A DNA stretch of 64,000 nucleotides from Bacillus thuringiensis (GTDB lineage Bacteria; Bacillota; Bacilli; Bacillales; Bacillaceae_G). Numbering within the stretch: the first letter of the stretch is position 1; the number at the start of each line of letters is the position of its first letter. The stretch spans positions 186,001-250,000 of the forward strand of contig NZ_JACYOF010000006.1 of NCBI RefSeq assembly GCF_014932895.1. The letters are read 5' to 3'. The notes under the pieces are model-generated. The model searched no databases. It was not told the DNA's origin and saw only the letters and a program-made list of their open reading frames with translations. Shown here one piece after another: positions 35,938-45,951 of the stretch. Made by a program: the position numbers and the translations under genes.

Positions 35938-36285
35938 TTAGGCTAACCCCGCAGTCCTTGCGGTTAGAATCCTTATCGCTTCATTCTTTAGATTGATACT
36001 TGCGTTAATATCCCTATCATGATGTGTATGACAAGAAGGGCAATCCCATTTACGTAGGTTTAGATTTTTAACGTCTTTGTTTTGATATCCACAACAAGAA
36101 CATAATTGGCTTGAAGCAAATGTTTTCGATACGACAATGACTTGTTTGCCATACCATGTTGCTTTATATTCCAACATAGTTCGAAACTGTGACCATGATA
36201 CCTCACTAATCGCTTTTGCTAACTTATGATTCTTTAGCATATTCGATACTTGCAAATCCTCTATACCAATAACTAGGTAGAACGG
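35938..36285 (-). pseudogene. Truncated TnpB (IS200/IS605 OrfB) C-terminus
   Basis: Encodes [20 protein letters not shown] near its start, then the zinc ribbon CSCCGY...[18 protein letters not shown] with the final RuvC aspartate (RDIN). About 115 residues of a protein normally ~370-400 long; the N-terminal half and tnpA are missing. The right end is preserved next to it. Confidence 0.85.
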
Positions 36286-36375
36286 CTTCCAAGTTTATTA
36301 TGGTGGTTACTTAATATATGTGCTAGTACATCGTGCATCCTCATACCTTTCTGCTAATCTATCATTCTCAGGACA

Positions 36376-37179
36376 TTATAAAGCTTTATTCCCGTATAAT
36401 ACTTTCTTTGGATTTAAAACTATAATTAAAATCGCAACTATCAAATAAAAAATTGCATTATACATAATTAATTCAATTAATTGTCCATTTATTATGCCAA
36501 TAAATAAATTAAAGAAAAAATGGATGACCATTGGAATAATTAAATTTTGATTTAAATTATAAAATGCTGTCATGATAATTGTAGTAGATATAATTGCAAT
36601 CATAAAAAACAAAACATATTTGATTAAATTACTGCCTGTAAGACCTGTAGTAAACCATATAGGTAAATGCCACATTCCCCACCAAAAACCAATAATTATT
36701 GAAGATTTTAGTGGAGAATATTTTTTTTGAAGCTCCATTAGTGCAAACCCCCTCCACCCCAATTCCTCTCCTAGTGGTCCGGACACAATGGTTTTAACAA
36801 GGTAATAAATTAGCACACCCCAAGTAGTTCTATTAAAAATCGAGTTTGCTTCACTGTTAATCGACACGAGAAACAACATCGTCAAAAATATAATTATTTG
36901 AATCGTACTTACAGTAAGAACTATAGGGAAACTAAGTTTATTTTTAAATCTATCTTTTACGAATCGAATAAAACTCTGTCCAGGATATAGTTTTTTAAAT
37001 AGCAACACAAAAGCAAAAGTGGAGGACCAAGCTGATATACAAAGTGTTACATCAAAAATCCACATTGGAAAATCTAATAACTTTGTGATTCCTACAAGCA
37101 GAAAAAGTGGCCAAAAAATAATGTTGGTTAATAATATAAAACTTACCACCGGTTTTTTCAGTCTTTTATCTCCATTCAC
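36376..37179 (-). CDS. CPBP-family intramembrane glutamic protease
   Basis: About 267 residues, GTG 37179 behind AAGGTGG. Six or more transmembrane helices. The catalytic motifs GEELGWRGFAL (EExxxR) and FWWGMWHLPIW (HxxxF-like) identify an Abi/CPBP protein, a membrane protease family linked to bacteriocin maturation and immunity. No bacteriocin gene is visible beside it. Confidence 0.85.
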   Translation of the reverse strand: MNGDKRLKKPVVSFILLTNIIFWPLFLLVGITKLLDFPMWIFDVTLCISAWSSTFAFVLLFKKLYPGQSFIRFVKDRFKNKLSFPIVLTVSTIQIIIFLTMLFLVSINSEANSIFNRTTWGVLIYYLVKTIVSGPLGEELGWRGFALMELQKKYSPLKSSIIIGFWWGMWHLPIWFTTGLTGSNLIKYVLFFMIAIISTTIIMTAFYNLNQNLIIPMVIHFFFNLFIGIINGQLIELIMYNAIFYLIVAILIIVLNPKKVLYGNKAL

Positions 37180-37552
37180 ATACAATCCCACCTTAAACTA
37201 AATTTTAAAAATAATATACCTATTCAGCACATCAATATAATACAAAGAATTTTCCTTTAACTGCTTATAATAGGATGCTATGTTAATTTGACATATATAG
37301 AATAAAGTTTGATTATTTTTATTTTATGTTCTTCAACTAAAGCCCTCGCTAGTGTAAGTTCATTCCTTCACATCCAATCGTGACAAATAAAAAAGAGCTA
37401 CCTTAGTAGCCCTTAATAAAGTAATTAAAAATGAAATTAAAGTTGCTCACCATTTGTTGCAATTACGTTTTTATATCAGAAGAATGACTTTTTCTTCTTT
37501 CTAATGTACCGCTACCATCTTCATGCTTATCCACATAAATAAGTACCTTGAT
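37180..37552. other. Intergenic region with operon terminator
   Basis: Holds the terminator at 37386-37414 (minus strand GGGCTAC, TAAG, GTAGCTC, T6) ending the type IV secretion operon. No gene seen. Confidence 0.5.
37386..37414 (-). terminator. Terminator of the type IV secretion operon
   Basis: GGGCTAC, loop TAAG, GTAGCTC followed by TTTTTT on the minus strand. Confidence 0.75.
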
Positions 37553-38152
37553 TTACGGCATCTGATCCCTTAAATCAGCTAGTGGGATAACCTTGTCAAC
37601 AAGCCATAAATTCTTATTTCCATCATAGATAAGGTTTATTTGCATTAATGACATATTATCAGATGAAACACCATTAACTGTAATTTTACTTTGCACCTTC
37701 GCTAATATATTAGCTTTAGTAGTGTCTAAGAATGCATAGTACAACTCGCCACCTGTATATTCAGACCGAAAGGAGACTTTTTTCTTTTCTTTTTCATCTA
37801 CAGTTCCTGGAGCAGATTGCGTTGGCCCACCTGGTGGAGTTAATTCTTTCTTGGCATTTGGTGTTATATACGCTTCAATATTCGCAAGGTATGATTCACC
37901 TTTACCAGTATCATAAGTACGGAAAGCTTTAAGGAATCGTTCCGCAGCTTCTTTTACTTGTTGTTGATTATTACTCTTTAGAGCCGACAACTCCTTTTTT
38001 GTATCATTGTATTGTGCCTCCACCTTTTCCACTTTTTTGGTTAGTTTTCTATTATCATTTTTAAGTTTTACATTATCAGATTGATATTTCACTAAAAATC
38101 CTACGCTACATATTAACAAGATTGCTATTATAATAGTGATTTTCTTCATCAT
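37553..38152 (-). CDS. Membrane-anchored NTF2-like protein of transfer operon
   Basis: 199 residues: N-terminal transmembrane helix 4-22, coiled coil about 25-62 (KLTKKVEKVEAQYNDTKKEL), then an alpha/beta domain with AAERFLKAFRTYDTGKGESY and a final WLVDKVIPLADL, the pattern of VirB8/TcpC NTF2-like domains. Last gene of the operon. Probably a structural part of the mating channel. Confidence 0.6.
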   Translation of the reverse strand: MMKKITIIIAILLICSVGFLVKYQSDNVKLKNDNRKLTKKVEKVEAQYNDTKKELSALKSNNQQQVKEAAERFLKAFRTYDTGKGESYLANIEAYITPNAKKELTPPGGPTQSAPGTVDEKEKKKVSFRSEYTGGELYYAFLDTTKANILAKVQSKITVNGVSSDNMSLMQINLIYDGNKNLWLVDKVIPLADLRDQMP

Positions 38153-38189
38153 TTACCTCCTTTTTGCAGTTTCATGAGTTGTTGAAGTA

Positions 38190-39428
38190 CTATCTAACCA
38201 CACGACCATACCCCGCAAAATGCTGTTGAAAATATGCTTTACTTAAATCAGCATATCCAATCGGATCACCAGCATGATACATGGTGTTATTTCCCACATA
38301 AATGCCAACATGTGTAATATAGTTACTTGTAGCATATGTACTATGGAAAAATACTAAGTCTCCTGGCTTAGGATCCGTTACACGTTGCGTTTTATCCCAT
38401 TGGGTTTGTGCGGTACCAAATAAATTAATATCCACCCTTGAATACGTATATTCAATTATTCCGCTACAATCAAATGATGTATTTGGCGTTCGTCCTCCAA
38501 ATACATATGGCCATCCTTGATACTTTAGTGCTTCTGCCATAATTGCCTGGAATACATCATCACCTAAGGCGCTACCACCGGCAATTCCACCAGAACCTCC
38601 GGGGTTTTGACCCGGTTGATAATATTTCATAACATGCGGAACATAATCTGGATCACCATAGCACCAATTATTAGATACTGCTTCCGGACTTCGCCATGAT
38701 GCACATCTATAACCATTTTTAGCTGATTGCTCTGCAGAAAATGCCCTTGCATTCTCGTGTGTATATCCACCTTTCGAAACTGCATAGTTAGCGTATCCGG
38801 TCCCGTAGTTATAACATTGTAATGTAATATTTTGATCACCATTGGATTTTTTATGACAATCAGCAAAATGCATTAAACCATATTTAATACTTTCTTCTGG
38901 ATCTGTAAAATATCCTGGAGGATGATTTTGTGATTCGGAACTTTGCATTACATCCAATTGGGTTCCAGAACTTTCTTGTTGGATAAGAGCAAGAATTAAA
39001 GGGGTCATTGCTTCAATGCCATGCTGCGCTGCATATTTCCTTACCAATGGCTCCCATCTCATTACCTCAGGACTAACACTTGCAGTACCTGGTGCAAAAG
39101 GACCACCAATTCCTCCAGGACTGACTTCATCTTCACTCATCATGGACGTTAGCAAAAATATCACTACACCTAAACCTAAAACAGCAATCATAATAACACC
39201 GGCCACTATTAATAATGGCTTGGCAACAGCAGCTGTAGCTGCCTTTTGAGCTACTTTAACTGCTACTTTCTTACCTACTTGTGCGACTGCTTTACCAGCT
39301 ATTTTTGATCCTTTACCAGCCGCTTTCCCTAAAGAATGGCCTGCCTTTTTCAAGGCAGGCTTAGCATTCCCTAGTTCAGCTTCAGGATGATGTTCATTTT
39401 CAAAGTCGCGATTCGGTTCCGCACCCAA
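38190..39428 (-). CDS. CwlT-like bifunctional cell wall hydrolase of T4SS
   Basis: 412 residues, TTG start behind GAGGGAGGG. N-terminal cytoplasmic basic region, one transmembrane helix (about 72-95), a lysozyme/transglycosylase domain about 130-265 (ILALIQQESSG with catalytic Glu; YGLMHFA), then an NlpC/P60 endopeptidase from about 295: FDCSG (Cys ~318), THVGIYVG (His) and MYHAGD. Same architecture as Tn916/ICEBs1 CwlT; it opens peptidoglycan for the conjugation channel. Confidence 0.92.
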   Translation of the reverse strand: MGAEPNRDFENEHHPEAELGNAKPALKKAGHSLGKAAGKGSKIAGKAVAQVGKKVAVKVAQKAATAAVAKPLLIVAGVIMIAVLGLGVVIFLLTSMMSEDEVSPGGIGGPFAPGTASVSPEVMRWEPLVRKYAAQHGIEAMTPLILALIQQESSGTQLDVMQSSESQNHPPGYFTDPEESIKYGLMHFADCHKKSNGDQNITLQCYNYGTGYANYAVSKGGYTHENARAFSAEQSAKNGYRCASWRSPEAVSNNWCYGDPDYVPHVMKYYQPGQNPGGSGGIAGGSALGDDVFQAIMAEALKYQGWPYVFGGRTPNTSFDCSGIIEYTYSRVDINLFGTAQTQWDKTQRVTDPKPGDLVFFHSTYATSNYITHVGIYVGNNTMYHAGDPIGYADLSKAYFQQHFAGYGRVVR

Positions 39429-39455
39429 TGTATAAACCCTCCCTCACGAGCTGAA

Positions 39456-42101
39456 TTATTTTGGTTTCATGGTTTCTTTTGCTTTTACATTTTTTAAAGC
39501 TTCTTGTTGTGTTTGTACTTTTGCGTTAACTTTCTTAATATCTGCTCCTTCTTTTACAGGTTGTTGATTATTCACTTTAGGAACATTTTTACTTTGTTGT
39601 TGATTAACCGGTTTTACCTCTACTTGTTTTTGTGGCGTAGCTACATGTGAAGTAGTGACTGGCTTGCTCTCAATTGGGTTTGATTGTAATGGTGTTGTTC
39701 CTGACTGTGGTGCTGTAATTGGTTTACTTTCCATCGGATTCGACTGTAATGGTGTTGTTCCTGACTGTGGTGTTGTGATTGGTTTGCTTTCCATCGGATT
39801 CGATTGTAATGGCGTTGTTCCTGACTGTGGTGCTGTGATTGGTTTGCTTTCCATCGGATTCGATTGTAATGGCGTTGTTCCTGACTGTGGTGTTGTGATT
39901 AGCTTACCCTCAGTCGGATTCGACTGTAATGGTGTTGTTCCTGACTGTGGTGTTGTGATCGGTTTACTCTCCAGCGGATTCGATTGTAGTGGCGTCGTTC
40001 CTGACTGTGGTGCTGTGATTGGTTTGCTTTCCATCGGATTCGATTGTAATAGCGTTGTTCCTGATTGTGGTGTTGTGATTGGCTTACCCTCAGTCGGATT
40101 TGATTGTAATGGTGTTGTCCCTGACTGTGGTGTTGTGATTAGCTTACCCTCAGTCGGATTCGTTGGCAATGGTGTTGTGATTGGTTTTGTTTGACCTGTT
40201 GGTGTTTTAATTGCTGCTGGTTTTGCTTCCGTCTTAACATCTTCTTGCTTATTCTCAAGCCCATCATTATTTTGACTTGCAACTGGTCTAACTTGAGCTT
40301 TTACATCTTCTTCTTTATTACCTAGTTCCTCATTTGATTGTGCTACTGGTTTAACATCCGCCTTTACATCCTCTTCTTTATCTTTTAATTCTACTTGTTG
40401 TATTTCCGGATTATTTTCTTGATGCTTCCCTCGTACTGCTAATTCCGGATTTTCTTTAGTAGCTGCTACTTCTTCCTCAACTCTTTCTTGCTCCTGATTT
40501 CCTTTTCTATCGCGAACACCTAAATTTTCTTCTTTTTTCATTTTATTAATATTTTTTTCTTTTTCTGCTTGCATTTGTTCTTTTTCCTTGCGTTTACCAT
40601 CTGCTACCTTTTCTTTTCTATCTGCATAGTTTTCTTTTAACTGTTTAAACCTACTATAGCCTGATTTACCCATTTTCCCTGCCACCGCGGCACTTGCAAC
40701 ACCCGCGGCGCCAGCTACTGCTACACCCCTTCCAACTGTCTTAGATCCACGTCTAACATCACGATATTTCTGCCTAATATTACTCATAGCATCTGATGCG
40801 CGTGCAGCTCCTGCACTTGCTGGTACTGTAGTAATAGCATCGAAAATTGTTTTACGATATAACCAAACCCCTAGGAACGAAAGTACCTGTAATGCAGCAA
40901 CTACTAAATAACCATATTTATCAGTTGCACTATATAAGATTGAAGAAATCCAAAACATTAATGTTAGTAGGAAACCAATTGCAACTTTCATAAGTAAAGT
41001 TCTAAACAGTTCAGCTAAGAATCTCTTCGCTGTCCCAGTCCACGCTGGTACTAAAGCCATTAATAACATTACTGGTGACATTAAAGCTACAATAATGAAC
41101 ATTAATTGATAGAATAATATCGCCATACTGCATAATCCAAGAACAATCCATAAAGGAAGATTAATTGTAAATAATAATAATACTAATGCGCCTCTTTCAA
41201 AAGTGGCATCTAAAGACAGAGTGTGGTTTTTCTGAACCTCAACTTCATCCTTTAAAAAATCTTTTCTTTTATTAGGGTCTGTCGTTGTTAACATTCTCTT
41301 AATTCTTTCATCACCGATTTTTTTCATATCTGTTGTACCAAACTGTAACAATGTATAAGGTTGTTTTATTAACAGAGTATGTGTTAAATCTGTAATCGAA
41401 TCAACACCGCTTGAATATCCTTCACTTGTTCCACTAATACTTTGAGTTGAATCAAGAACAGTTTTATTTACTTGCTCAGAGAAAGTGTTTAGTCCTTTGA
41501 TGATATAACTTGAATTTGCGAAAAAACCTAAAGTAAAAACTAAAATACCTAATGCTTTTAATAATCCTCCTAGCATCTCTGACTGGCGTCGCTGTACAAA
41601 GCCTACCCAGATAACCCAGCAAGCTAATAAAGCTAACATGAGCCCAATTAATTCGCTATATATTCCATTACCCCAAGAACCATTGAACCCTGCTGCTTTA
41701 GATATCACATCACCCAACTTATCCCCAACATCAGCAACTATATTTAAACTCATTGATTGGCCTACCATACTTGTTACGAAACTACTAATTGCAAGGTTTA
41801 CTGACCATCCAATACTAATTAAAATAAAAATAGTTGCTACAATTTGTTCTTTAATATTGTCTTTCCATTTCCAAAATTTAAGAGATTCTCCAAATCCACC
41901 TTCTGGGGTATATACATCAATTCCATAACTACTTGGTGGATATTCCTCATATTTTAATTTCTCTTTATTTTTCGGAATAATATCATCTATAAGAGAGGGT
42001 CTTGGCTCCTCTTCTGCATATACTGGAGCAGCTTTAAAAAATAAATTAAATGCTAAAAGTATTGTAAAAATTAATAGCAATAGGGTAATAAACTTTTTCA
42101 T
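39456..42101 (-). CDS. VirB6/TrbL-like channel protein with repetitive tail
   Basis: 881 residues. Signal peptide 1-28, seven or so transmembrane helices up to about residue 430, then a charged coiled region and a low-complexity tail. Residues about 640-800 contain nine or so copies of a 20-residue unit around TPQSGTTPLQSNP, with ESKPITT or EGKLITT alternating. Corresponds to the polytopic VirB6/CagC-like component of Gram-positive T4SS. The DNA encoding the tail is a 60-bp tandem repeat (39655-40160). Confidence 0.85.
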   Translation of the reverse strand: MKKFITLLLLIFTILLAFNLFFKAAPVYAEEEPRPSLIDDIIPKNKEKLKYEEYPPSSYGIDVYTPEGGFGESLKFWKWKDNIKEQIVATIFILISIGWSVNLAISSFVTSMVGQSMSLNIVADVGDKLGDVISKAAGFNGSWGNGIYSELIGLMLALLACWVIWVGFVQRRQSEMLGGLLKALGILVFTLGFFANSSYIIKGLNTFSEQVNKTVLDSTQSISGTSEGYSSGVDSITDLTHTLLIKQPYTLLQFGTTDMKKIGDERIKRMLTTTDPNKRKDFLKDEVEVQKNHTLSLDATFERGALVLLLFTINLPLWIVLGLCSMAILFYQLMFIIVALMSPVMLLMALVPAWTGTAKRFLAELFRTLLMKVAIGFLLTLMFWISSILYSATDKYGYLVVAALQVLSFLGVWLYRKTIFDAITTVPASAGAARASDAMSNIRQKYRDVRRGSKTVGRGVAVAGAAGVASAAVAGKMGKSGYSRFKQLKENYADRKEKVADGKRKEKEQMQAEKEKNINKMKKEENLGVRDRKGNQEQERVEEEVAATKENPELAVRGKHQENNPEIQQVELKDKEEDVKADVKPVAQSNEELGNKEEDVKAQVRPVASQNNDGLENKQEDVKTEAKPAAIKTPTGQTKPITTPLPTNPTEGKLITTPQSGTTPLQSNPTEGKPITTPQSGTTLLQSNPMESKPITAPQSGTTPLQSNPLESKPITTPQSGTTPLQSNPTEGKLITTPQSGTTPLQSNPMESKPITAPQSGTTPLQSNPMESKPITTPQSGTTPLQSNPMESKPITAPQSGTTPLQSNPIESKPVTTSHVATPQKQVEVKPVNQQQSKNVPKVNNQQPVKEGADIKKVNAKVQTQQEALKNVKAKETMKPK
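39655..40165 (-). repeat. 60-bp tandem repeats inside the VirB6-like gene
   Basis: Eight to nine 60-bp units, each containing GTTCCTGACTGTGG and GGATTCGA(T/C)TGTAATGG on the plus strand. The unit is a multiple of three, so the frame is kept and copy number can change the length of the protein tail. Confidence 0.85.
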
Positions 42102-42133
42102 TACATGTTACTCCCCCTTTTATGGGAAACCTA

Positions 42134-42616
42134 TTAATCTTTTGAACTAAACTCACTTGTGGGTTTAGCGTTCGCTACTTCATCAATTTCATTTCGTTCA
42201 GGGCCAGAATAACTTCGCACTTTAAACCCATCTTCTGTACGGACTACCCTTACCCATTTCACCGCTTTATCGATGTTTTTAGGGGGCTTCTTTGAAATAA
42301 AGTTATACATAATCGTGTCCTTATCGACCACATATTCTTTTACTGTGTAGTCTTTGTAAGATAAATTATTTTGAGGACCTTTATTAGGATCTAATATTTC
42401 ATTTTTCTCTCCATCGACAACTAATTTACGTATTGTTTTATAATCATGTTGTAAGTCGGCCTTTACAAAATCCAACATCATTTCTCTTGGAGTGTGCCCC
42501 TGTTTATCTTTTTCTTCCCCTACATTTGTTTCACTATTTCCACATGCCACGCTCAGAAATAGAGCGCCAGCACATAGGCTAGATAGCATTAATTTTTTAA
42601 GTTTAGTTTTTACCAT
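42134..42616 (-). CDS. Putative lipoprotein of transfer operon
   Basis: 160 residues. Signal sequence ending in the lipobox LSVACGN (Cys about 25), then a small domain with GHTPREMMLDFVKADL and VKWVRVVRTEDGFKVRSY, similar to TcpC/NTF2-like folds. 16 bp from the VirB6-like gene. Anchored on the outer face of the membrane. Confidence 0.7.
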   Translation of the reverse strand: MVKTKLKKLMLSSLCAGALFLSVACGNSETNVGEEKDKQGHTPREMMLDFVKADLQHDYKTIRKLVVDGEKNEILDPNKGPQNNLSYKDYTVKEYVVDKDTIMYNFISKKPPKNIDKAVKWVRVVRTEDGFKVRSYSGPERNEIDEVANAKPTSEFSSKD

Positions 42617-42617
42617 G

Positions 42618-45158
42618 TTAACTCACTCCTACATTTATTTTTTCTCCCCCTTCTTCGACAAAGGTTGCATTAACCTCCTGCTTTTCATCATCATTTGACT
42701 TTCTATAATTCTTTCTTGCATTTGGTCTAGTATCGAATGCATCGTATAAATCCTTAAACACTACATCCATTGTGACAACACCTGTTCTTCCTTGAATGTC
42801 TTGGAACAAACATTGGCCTGTTTCTAAATTTGTAATAATTGCATGATTTTCTTCATTGTCAGGTAATCCAAAGAAATCTAAGATTGAAGAAATTTCTTTA
42901 CTGTCTGTATTACGGAATGAGAACTTCATACCGATATTATTCTTAAATGTCTCATCTCCCAAATCACTTGCACTTTGAGTAGCAAAGTATACTGCGGAGT
43001 TTAAAGCACGGCCTTCACGAACTAGCTTACGAGCCAACTCTCGCCCTTGAGAAGTCCCCATGATTGCCCATGCTTCATCCAATAAAACAATTTTGAATTT
43101 AGTAGGGTCCTTTTGAAAGAATTTTCTTGCAAAAGAAGATAGAGACATCAGCATACTAACAGATAAATTTTCTTGTAAGGTATAATCTTTCGGATCTTTT
43201 TGAATATCTGGCATGTCAAGGTGCTGGATTTGTATGATATTTACAGCTGTATCAAGTTCGATATCTCTATTTGTTCCATCACCAAAGATTAAGTGTGCAA
43301 ATGATAAATTCTCAAACGCTTGAATATGGGCGGCTAATTGTTGATCTACTTTATCCTCACTATCTTCAAGGTATTGAGATACTGCAGTTAAGCATGGCTC
43401 TTCCATCCCTGCAACAAATTCTACAGCTGAAGCCAAACGCGGGAATTTTTCCGAGTTATCAGGTTTAATACCTGTAATGAAAGTAAGAATTGTCATTGCT
43501 AACTCAATCGCATCTTTTCGGCTATGTTTATGAATGATAAATGGGTCTAGTTTCCCTTCATCTCGTCTATCAGTACCTAGTGTAATTACGTTTACTTTCC
43601 CTTCTAAGCCGTGTAAATCTTCTGTCCAGTTCCCCCTTTCCCCTTTCGGATCGACTATCAGTGTCTGGGCCCCTCCAAGTACAGCTAGGTAAACAATTAA
43701 GTTCGTTCCAAATGATTTACCCGAACCCGTACTTCCTGTTACTGCAACTGAAAGTGCGCTTGTTTTTTGATTTACAACCATATTTGTTGCTGCAAGAGAA
43801 GGTGTCATATAAACTGCTTTGTTTAAAATACCAGTTGTTCCAATATAAAATCCGATATTATCTCCTAAATCTTGTGTTGCTCCAAACATACCGGCCGCAA
43901 GTACTCCAGGCTCCATAAAGTGTATATAATCATTTACATACCTTCTAGAACCAGGGATAAATTCATTAAACAGCAGGAATTGATCTCCATATGGTCTTAC
44001 TAGTTCAATCATCATTTCCCTATAAATAGAAATGAGTGAATTTGTATTCCGACGCATTGTATCTAAATCCTCTGCACATATGCAGAAGGATACTGATGTT
44101 TTAACTAGTGGCATACGTGTTTTTTGTATAAGCGCTTGTAATTCAATAGCTTCTTGAACACCCTCATATACATTTAATCCAACAGTCTGTGCGTTTTCCC
44201 TAGCATGCATTTCTTGATCTTCCAAATCCTTTTTCTTCTTATTTAGTTTAGATAATGCTTTACGATGATTGATGTTCTCTGTACGGACACTTAATTCGAT
44301 GGGAAAATCTATGTTTTGAATCATATACATCCACTCTTGGTCTGGAAACTCCATCGTATATGGGATTTTAGATGTAGATAAAAAGCTCATATATGCTGGA
44401 TATTCTAACCCGTCAGTACCAATCTGAGACATTTCAATATGTCTTCCCTTAACATCAAATTCTGCCTCGGATAATCGTAATAGGCTTTCTTGATTTGGTA
44501 TTATTGCAGAGTCATCATGCTGTACAGGAGGTGTCCACCCAGCAGTTACTGGTGCCTCTAATGTACGATAAAAGTTTCTTAGAATAATCCATTGCGCTTC
44601 ATTCGTTTCTAGGGCTCTTACAGCCAAATGTTTTCTTATCTTATTTTTAAAAGCGCTAGCTTCTCTTTTAAACATCTCCAAGTCGGTTTTTAGTATTTTG
44701 GTATCACCAAGTAACCCAAACTGTTCTGCAGTGTTTTTAAAGGTGTGAAATGCTGTGTACAACATTTCTTTAAGCCCTTCCTGTATGTGTCTTACCTTTA
44801 ATTTCACGCCAATAAAATATCGGTACTCCACTGCATTTTTACCAAATTTTCGTTCTAGCTCATGTACGACATCATCTGTATGATCAATTGCAAGTTCTTT
44901 TAGTTCACCGCTTACTGTTTCTTTGAATTCATCTGCTTTTTCTTGGAAGTTCTGATAAACAGGAATCATTAAGAGGTGCTTTTCTTCATCAAAATTCCAA
45001 AACAAGCCAAGTTGACGCATGAATAAGGTATTTTTATCATCATCTCCTCGAAATTCATAGGGGATTCCGTATGCCTCATAATACGCCCAGCAAGAACCAT
45101 CTTGGTTAAAAATCAAATTATCGTGAAAGTATTTGACTGGAAATTCAACCTGATTCAT
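42618..45158 (-). CDS. VirB4/TcpF-family conjugation ATPase
   Basis: 846 residues. Walker A TGSTGSGKSFG near 473-482, Walker B KIVLLDEAWAIMG near 690, N-terminal VirB4 domain. ATPase that energises assembly and function of the type IV secretion channel. Immediately precedes the lipoprotein gene (stop and start within 2 bp). Confidence 0.93.
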   Translation of the reverse strand: MNQVEFPVKYFHDNLIFNQDGSCWAYYEAYGIPYEFRGDDDKNTLFMRQLGLFWNFDEEKHLLMIPVYQNFQEKADEFKETVSGELKELAIDHTDDVVHELERKFGKNAVEYRYFIGVKLKVRHIQEGLKEMLYTAFHTFKNTAEQFGLLGDTKILKTDLEMFKREASAFKNKIRKHLAVRALETNEAQWIILRNFYRTLEAPVTAGWTPPVQHDDSAIIPNQESLLRLSEAEFDVKGRHIEMSQIGTDGLEYPAYMSFLSTSKIPYTMEFPDQEWMYMIQNIDFPIELSVRTENINHRKALSKLNKKKKDLEDQEMHARENAQTVGLNVYEGVQEAIELQALIQKTRMPLVKTSVSFCICAEDLDTMRRNTNSLISIYREMMIELVRPYGDQFLLFNEFIPGSRRYVNDYIHFMEPGVLAAGMFGATQDLGDNIGFYIGTTGILNKAVYMTPSLAATNMVVNQKTSALSVAVTGSTGSGKSFGTNLIVYLAVLGGAQTLIVDPKGERGNWTEDLHGLEGKVNVITLGTDRRDEGKLDPFIIHKHSRKDAIELAMTILTFITGIKPDNSEKFPRLASAVEFVAGMEEPCLTAVSQYLEDSEDKVDQQLAAHIQAFENLSFAHLIFGDGTNRDIELDTAVNIIQIQHLDMPDIQKDPKDYTLQENLSVSMLMSLSSFARKFFQKDPTKFKIVLLDEAWAIMGTSQGRELARKLVREGRALNSAVYFATQSASDLGDETFKNNIGMKFSFRNTDSKEISSILDFFGLPDNEENHAIITNLETGQCLFQDIQGRTGVVTMDVVFKDLYDAFDTRPNARKNYRKSNDDEKQEVNATFVEEGGEKINVGVS

Positions 45159-45213
45159 TGTTACCTCCTTAGAGAAGAATATGAGACTAAAATAATTCTT
45201 CCGTATAGGTTAA

Positions 45214-45618
45214 TTATTTATTATTGATTGAACCATCCTTGAATCGTATTAAGGTTTTATATTGATAATTTCCAATATTACCAGTTGTATCTTTATAGCG
45301 GCTAATCTTCTTACTTTCAAACATAAATACGAAAAATCGGAATAAAAATTTATGTGGGCTTTTTCCATCCAATTCTACATTGCCAAAGAAGTACGCTATT
45401 CCACCTGGTAATATTAGATATTTTAAAAACACGTTATTTCCTAAAGGTAAAAACTGATCTAGAATAAAAATTAAAAGTAAAGATCCAACAAAGAAGCCCA
45501 ACTGTCTATAAGGAACTGGGAAAGGGAGTGTTAAGTCCCTTATCCCGTATAAACTCTTAGGAATATCCCATATTGAGTTGTATGTCCTAACTTCTTTACG
45601 AGTCGGCTTTTGAGTCAT
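45214..45618 (-). CDS. TcpE/PrgI-like membrane protein
   Basis: 134 residues from ATG 45618 (AAAGGGG lies in the upstream frame, so the extra nine codons are untranslated). Two adjacent transmembrane helices about 42-62 and 65-85, then a beta-rich end. Matches TcpE of Clostridium conjugative plasmids; a small T4SS membrane subunit. Confidence 0.7.
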   Translation of the reverse strand: MTQKPTRKEVRTYNSIWDIPKSLYGIRDLTLPFPVPYRQLGFFVGSLLLIFILDQFLPLGNNVFLKYLILPGGIAYFFGNVELDGKSPHKFLFRFFVFMFESKKISRYKDTTGNIGNYQYKTLIRFKDGSINNK

Positions 45619-45658
45619 TTCTACCAACCCCTTTAATATTTTCATACTTTTTGATTTA

Positions 45659-45949
45659 TCACTTGAATACTAAATTATATAACTTTGTACCAAGATCTTT
45701 GAAAATATCTGGTGAGAATACAAAAACAGATAATAGTGCACAAACAATTATCCAACCAAGTAAACCAGCCATTTGTCGTTTAACTGCAAAAACAATTACT
45801 CCAATAAGCGCTACAACTAAAAAGATAGGACCTAATTGAGCTACTAACCAGTTTTTAATATTTACTCCAAAATTAATATTACCTAGAACAGCTGTATCTG
45901 TAATAGCAGGTAATTGGTGAGCTACCATATCTAATCCCAAAAGCTCCAT
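45659..45949 (-). CDS. TcpD-like membrane protein
   Basis: 96 residues, two transmembrane helices (LGPIFLVVALIGVIVFAV and LLGWIIVCALLSVFVF). Adjacent to TcpC- and TcpE-like genes; analogous to VirB2/B3-like small subunits of the channel. 2 bp after the TcpC-like gene. Confidence 0.65.
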   Translation of the reverse strand: MELLGLDMVAHQLPAITDTAVLGNINFGVNIKNWLVAQLGPIFLVVALIGVIVFAVKRQMAGLLGWIIVCALLSVFVFSPDIFKDLGTKLYNLVFK

Positions 45950-45951
45950 AA

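Noticed and set aside
39655-40194. Plus-strand 179-codon repetitive ORF
   Set aside because: It is the antisense reading of the 60-bp repeats inside the VirB6-like gene.
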